NCBI GenBank assembly: GCA_018224345.1
Contig: JAGTUW010000305.1
Location: 1-17,418 of the forward strand
DNA from: Bacteroidota bacterium
Lineage (GTDB): Bacteria > Bacteroidota > Ignavibacteria > SZUA-365
Length of the DNA: 17,418 nt
Direction of reading: 5' to 3'
Each line of letters opens with the position of its first letter. The first letter of the stretch is position 1. Made by a program: the position numbers and the translations under genes. Under the pieces are notes generated by a model. That model did not search any database and was not told the origin of the DNA. It saw only the letters and a program-made list of their open reading frames with translations. Of the stretch, positions 16,514-17,418 are shown piece by piece.

Positions 16514-17418
16514 ATGAAATCATTCAGGATCATCATCGCAATTGTTTTCGCATTTCTGTACGTGACGTCCGTGCATGCACAGTCACCACCGGCGTACACG
16601 CTGGAACAATGCATCGAAACCGGGCTGAAGAACAACATTGATATTCTTCGGGCCAGGAACAATATCGATCGCAGTGGATCGTTTCGCACGGAAGCATATG
16701 GCCAGTTCCTGCCGAGTCTGCGTGCTTCAGCGTCGTGGAGTCGTTCCGATGCCGAACAGCTCGCCTTTCGCGCTGACAACCTGCTTCGGTCAAGAAATTC
16801 CTACAGCTACAGTGTACAGGCCGGCCTGACGTTGTTCGACGGTATGCGCAACTTCAATACTGTCGACCAGAGTCTTCTGGAATTCAACGCCGCTGAGGAG
16901 AGCTTCCAGCGCACACGACAGTATGTCGTTTATGCGATACAGCAATCATTCCTGAACACCTTGCGCATGGAACAGCTCGAAGAGGTCGCCGAAAGCAACC
17001 TCGAGCGCGGGACCGCGCAGCTCGAGCGCATTCGCGAGATGTACGCCGTCGGGGCCGTTCCCCGTGCCGACGTCCTGCGTCAGGAGGTCGTCCTCGGCAA
17101 TGACGAACTCGCCGTGATCGAAGCTCACAACAATTACATCAACGCACTCGTCGACCTGCAGGCGATGATCGGCCTTTCGCCGCGACCGGCATTCGAGATC
17201 TCTGCAGCGGATATCCCCGAAAGCATTCTCGATACGGATATTACACGCTTTCGTGCCGGGTTGGGGGAGTTCGACGCACTGCTCGATGAAGCTGTCAACA
17301 GACGCGCCGATTACAGGCAGGCGGATCTCTCGCTGCAAAGCGCCGAGAAGGGTGTCTCTATAGCGCGTGCCGGTCATGTCCCGAGCGTCTCCGCCTTCGC
17401 GCAGTACAACTGGAACAA
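16514..17418 (+). CDS. TolC-family outer membrane efflux protein (3' end outside window)
   Basis: The frame is open from 16514 to the right edge, 301 codons. The first 22 residues (MKSFRIIIAIVFAFLYVTSVHA) are a clear Sec signal peptide with cleavage after VHA. The mature start, YTLEQCIETGLKNNIDILRAR, is the typical first helix of an OEP/TolC repeat. LPSLRASASWSRS then SYSVQAGLTLFDGMRNFNTV follow, the first outer-membrane strands and the conserved LFDG. The long helices with YAVGAVPRADVLRQEV and ALVDLQAMIGLSP complete the first repeat, and a second begins at DEAVNRRADYRQA. As a trimer it would form the outer-membrane channel of a tripartite efflux pump or type I secretion system; the adaptor and pump would be expected just downstream. 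No Shine-Dalgarno precedes the ATG. An in-frame ATG at 16457 would add 19 residues that spoil the signal peptide. Confidence 0.92.
   Translation, partial: MKSFRIIIAIVFAFLYVTSVHAQSPPAYTLEQCIETGLKNNIDILRARNNIDRSGSFRTEAYGQFLPSLRASASWSRSDAEQLAFRADNLLRSRNSYSYSVQAGLTLFDGMRNFNTVDQSLLEFNAAEESFQRTRQYVVYAIQQSFLNTLRMEQLEEVAESNLERGTAQLERIREMYAVGAVPRADVLRQEVVLGNDELAVIEAHNNYINALVDLQAMIGLSPRPAFEISAADIPESILDTDITRFRAGLGEFDALLDEAVNRRADYRQADLSLQSAEKGVSIARAGHVPSVSAFAQYNWN

Overview
The window is chromosomal DNA of moderate GC content, apparently from a bacterium of the Bacteroidota/Chlorobi side of the FCB group (for example an Ignavibacteria-, Kapabacteria- or Rhodothermota-like lineage). The best clue is the secreted beta-propeller protein at 3601-6276, which ends in a type IX secretion (T9SS) type A sorting domain, a system largely confined to that group. 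A two-subunit transketolase, a TolC-type outer-membrane protein and genes with weak or absent Shine-Dalgarno sites agree with this. The genus cannot be read from the sequence.

Layout, left to right. The 3' part of a GT4-type glycosyltransferase (+) enters from the left edge. Convergent to it is a three-gene minus-strand cluster that starts near 3377: AMMECR1-type protein (AmmeMemoRadiSam A), a possible 36-residue ORF, MEMO-type protein (AmmeMemoRadiSam B), and a Rossmann/DUF2520 protein that overlaps the MEMO gene by ATGA. A divergent intergenic region leads to the large T9SS cargo gene (+). A strong bidirectional hairpin terminator separates it from a convergent POT/PTR2-type transporter (-). 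A second divergent region carries an intrinsic terminator that faces the next gene. It leads to a plus-strand block made of an AtuA-like (DUF1446) protein, its separately encoded small C-terminal domain, and the N- and C-terminal subunits of a transketolase.

The transketolase C gene overlaps tail to tail with a small Trm112/YcaR-like gene (-). Next comes a minus-strand heat-shock pair, an Hsp20 gene followed by dnaK, closed by a very strong terminator. After a 314-base intergenic region, a CCA-adding-type nucleotidyltransferase with an HD domain (+) ends at a hairpin. A TolC-family gene then starts at 16514 and runs off the right edge.

Most of the content is conserved housekeeping: central carbon metabolism, protein folding, tRNA maturation, peptide uptake and outer-membrane export. 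I see no mobile element, CRISPR array, rRNA or tRNA gene. The parts least explained by known biology are the AMMECR1/MEMO/DUF2520 cluster without its radical SAM partner, the split AtuA-like pair, and the terminator placed in the leader of that pair.
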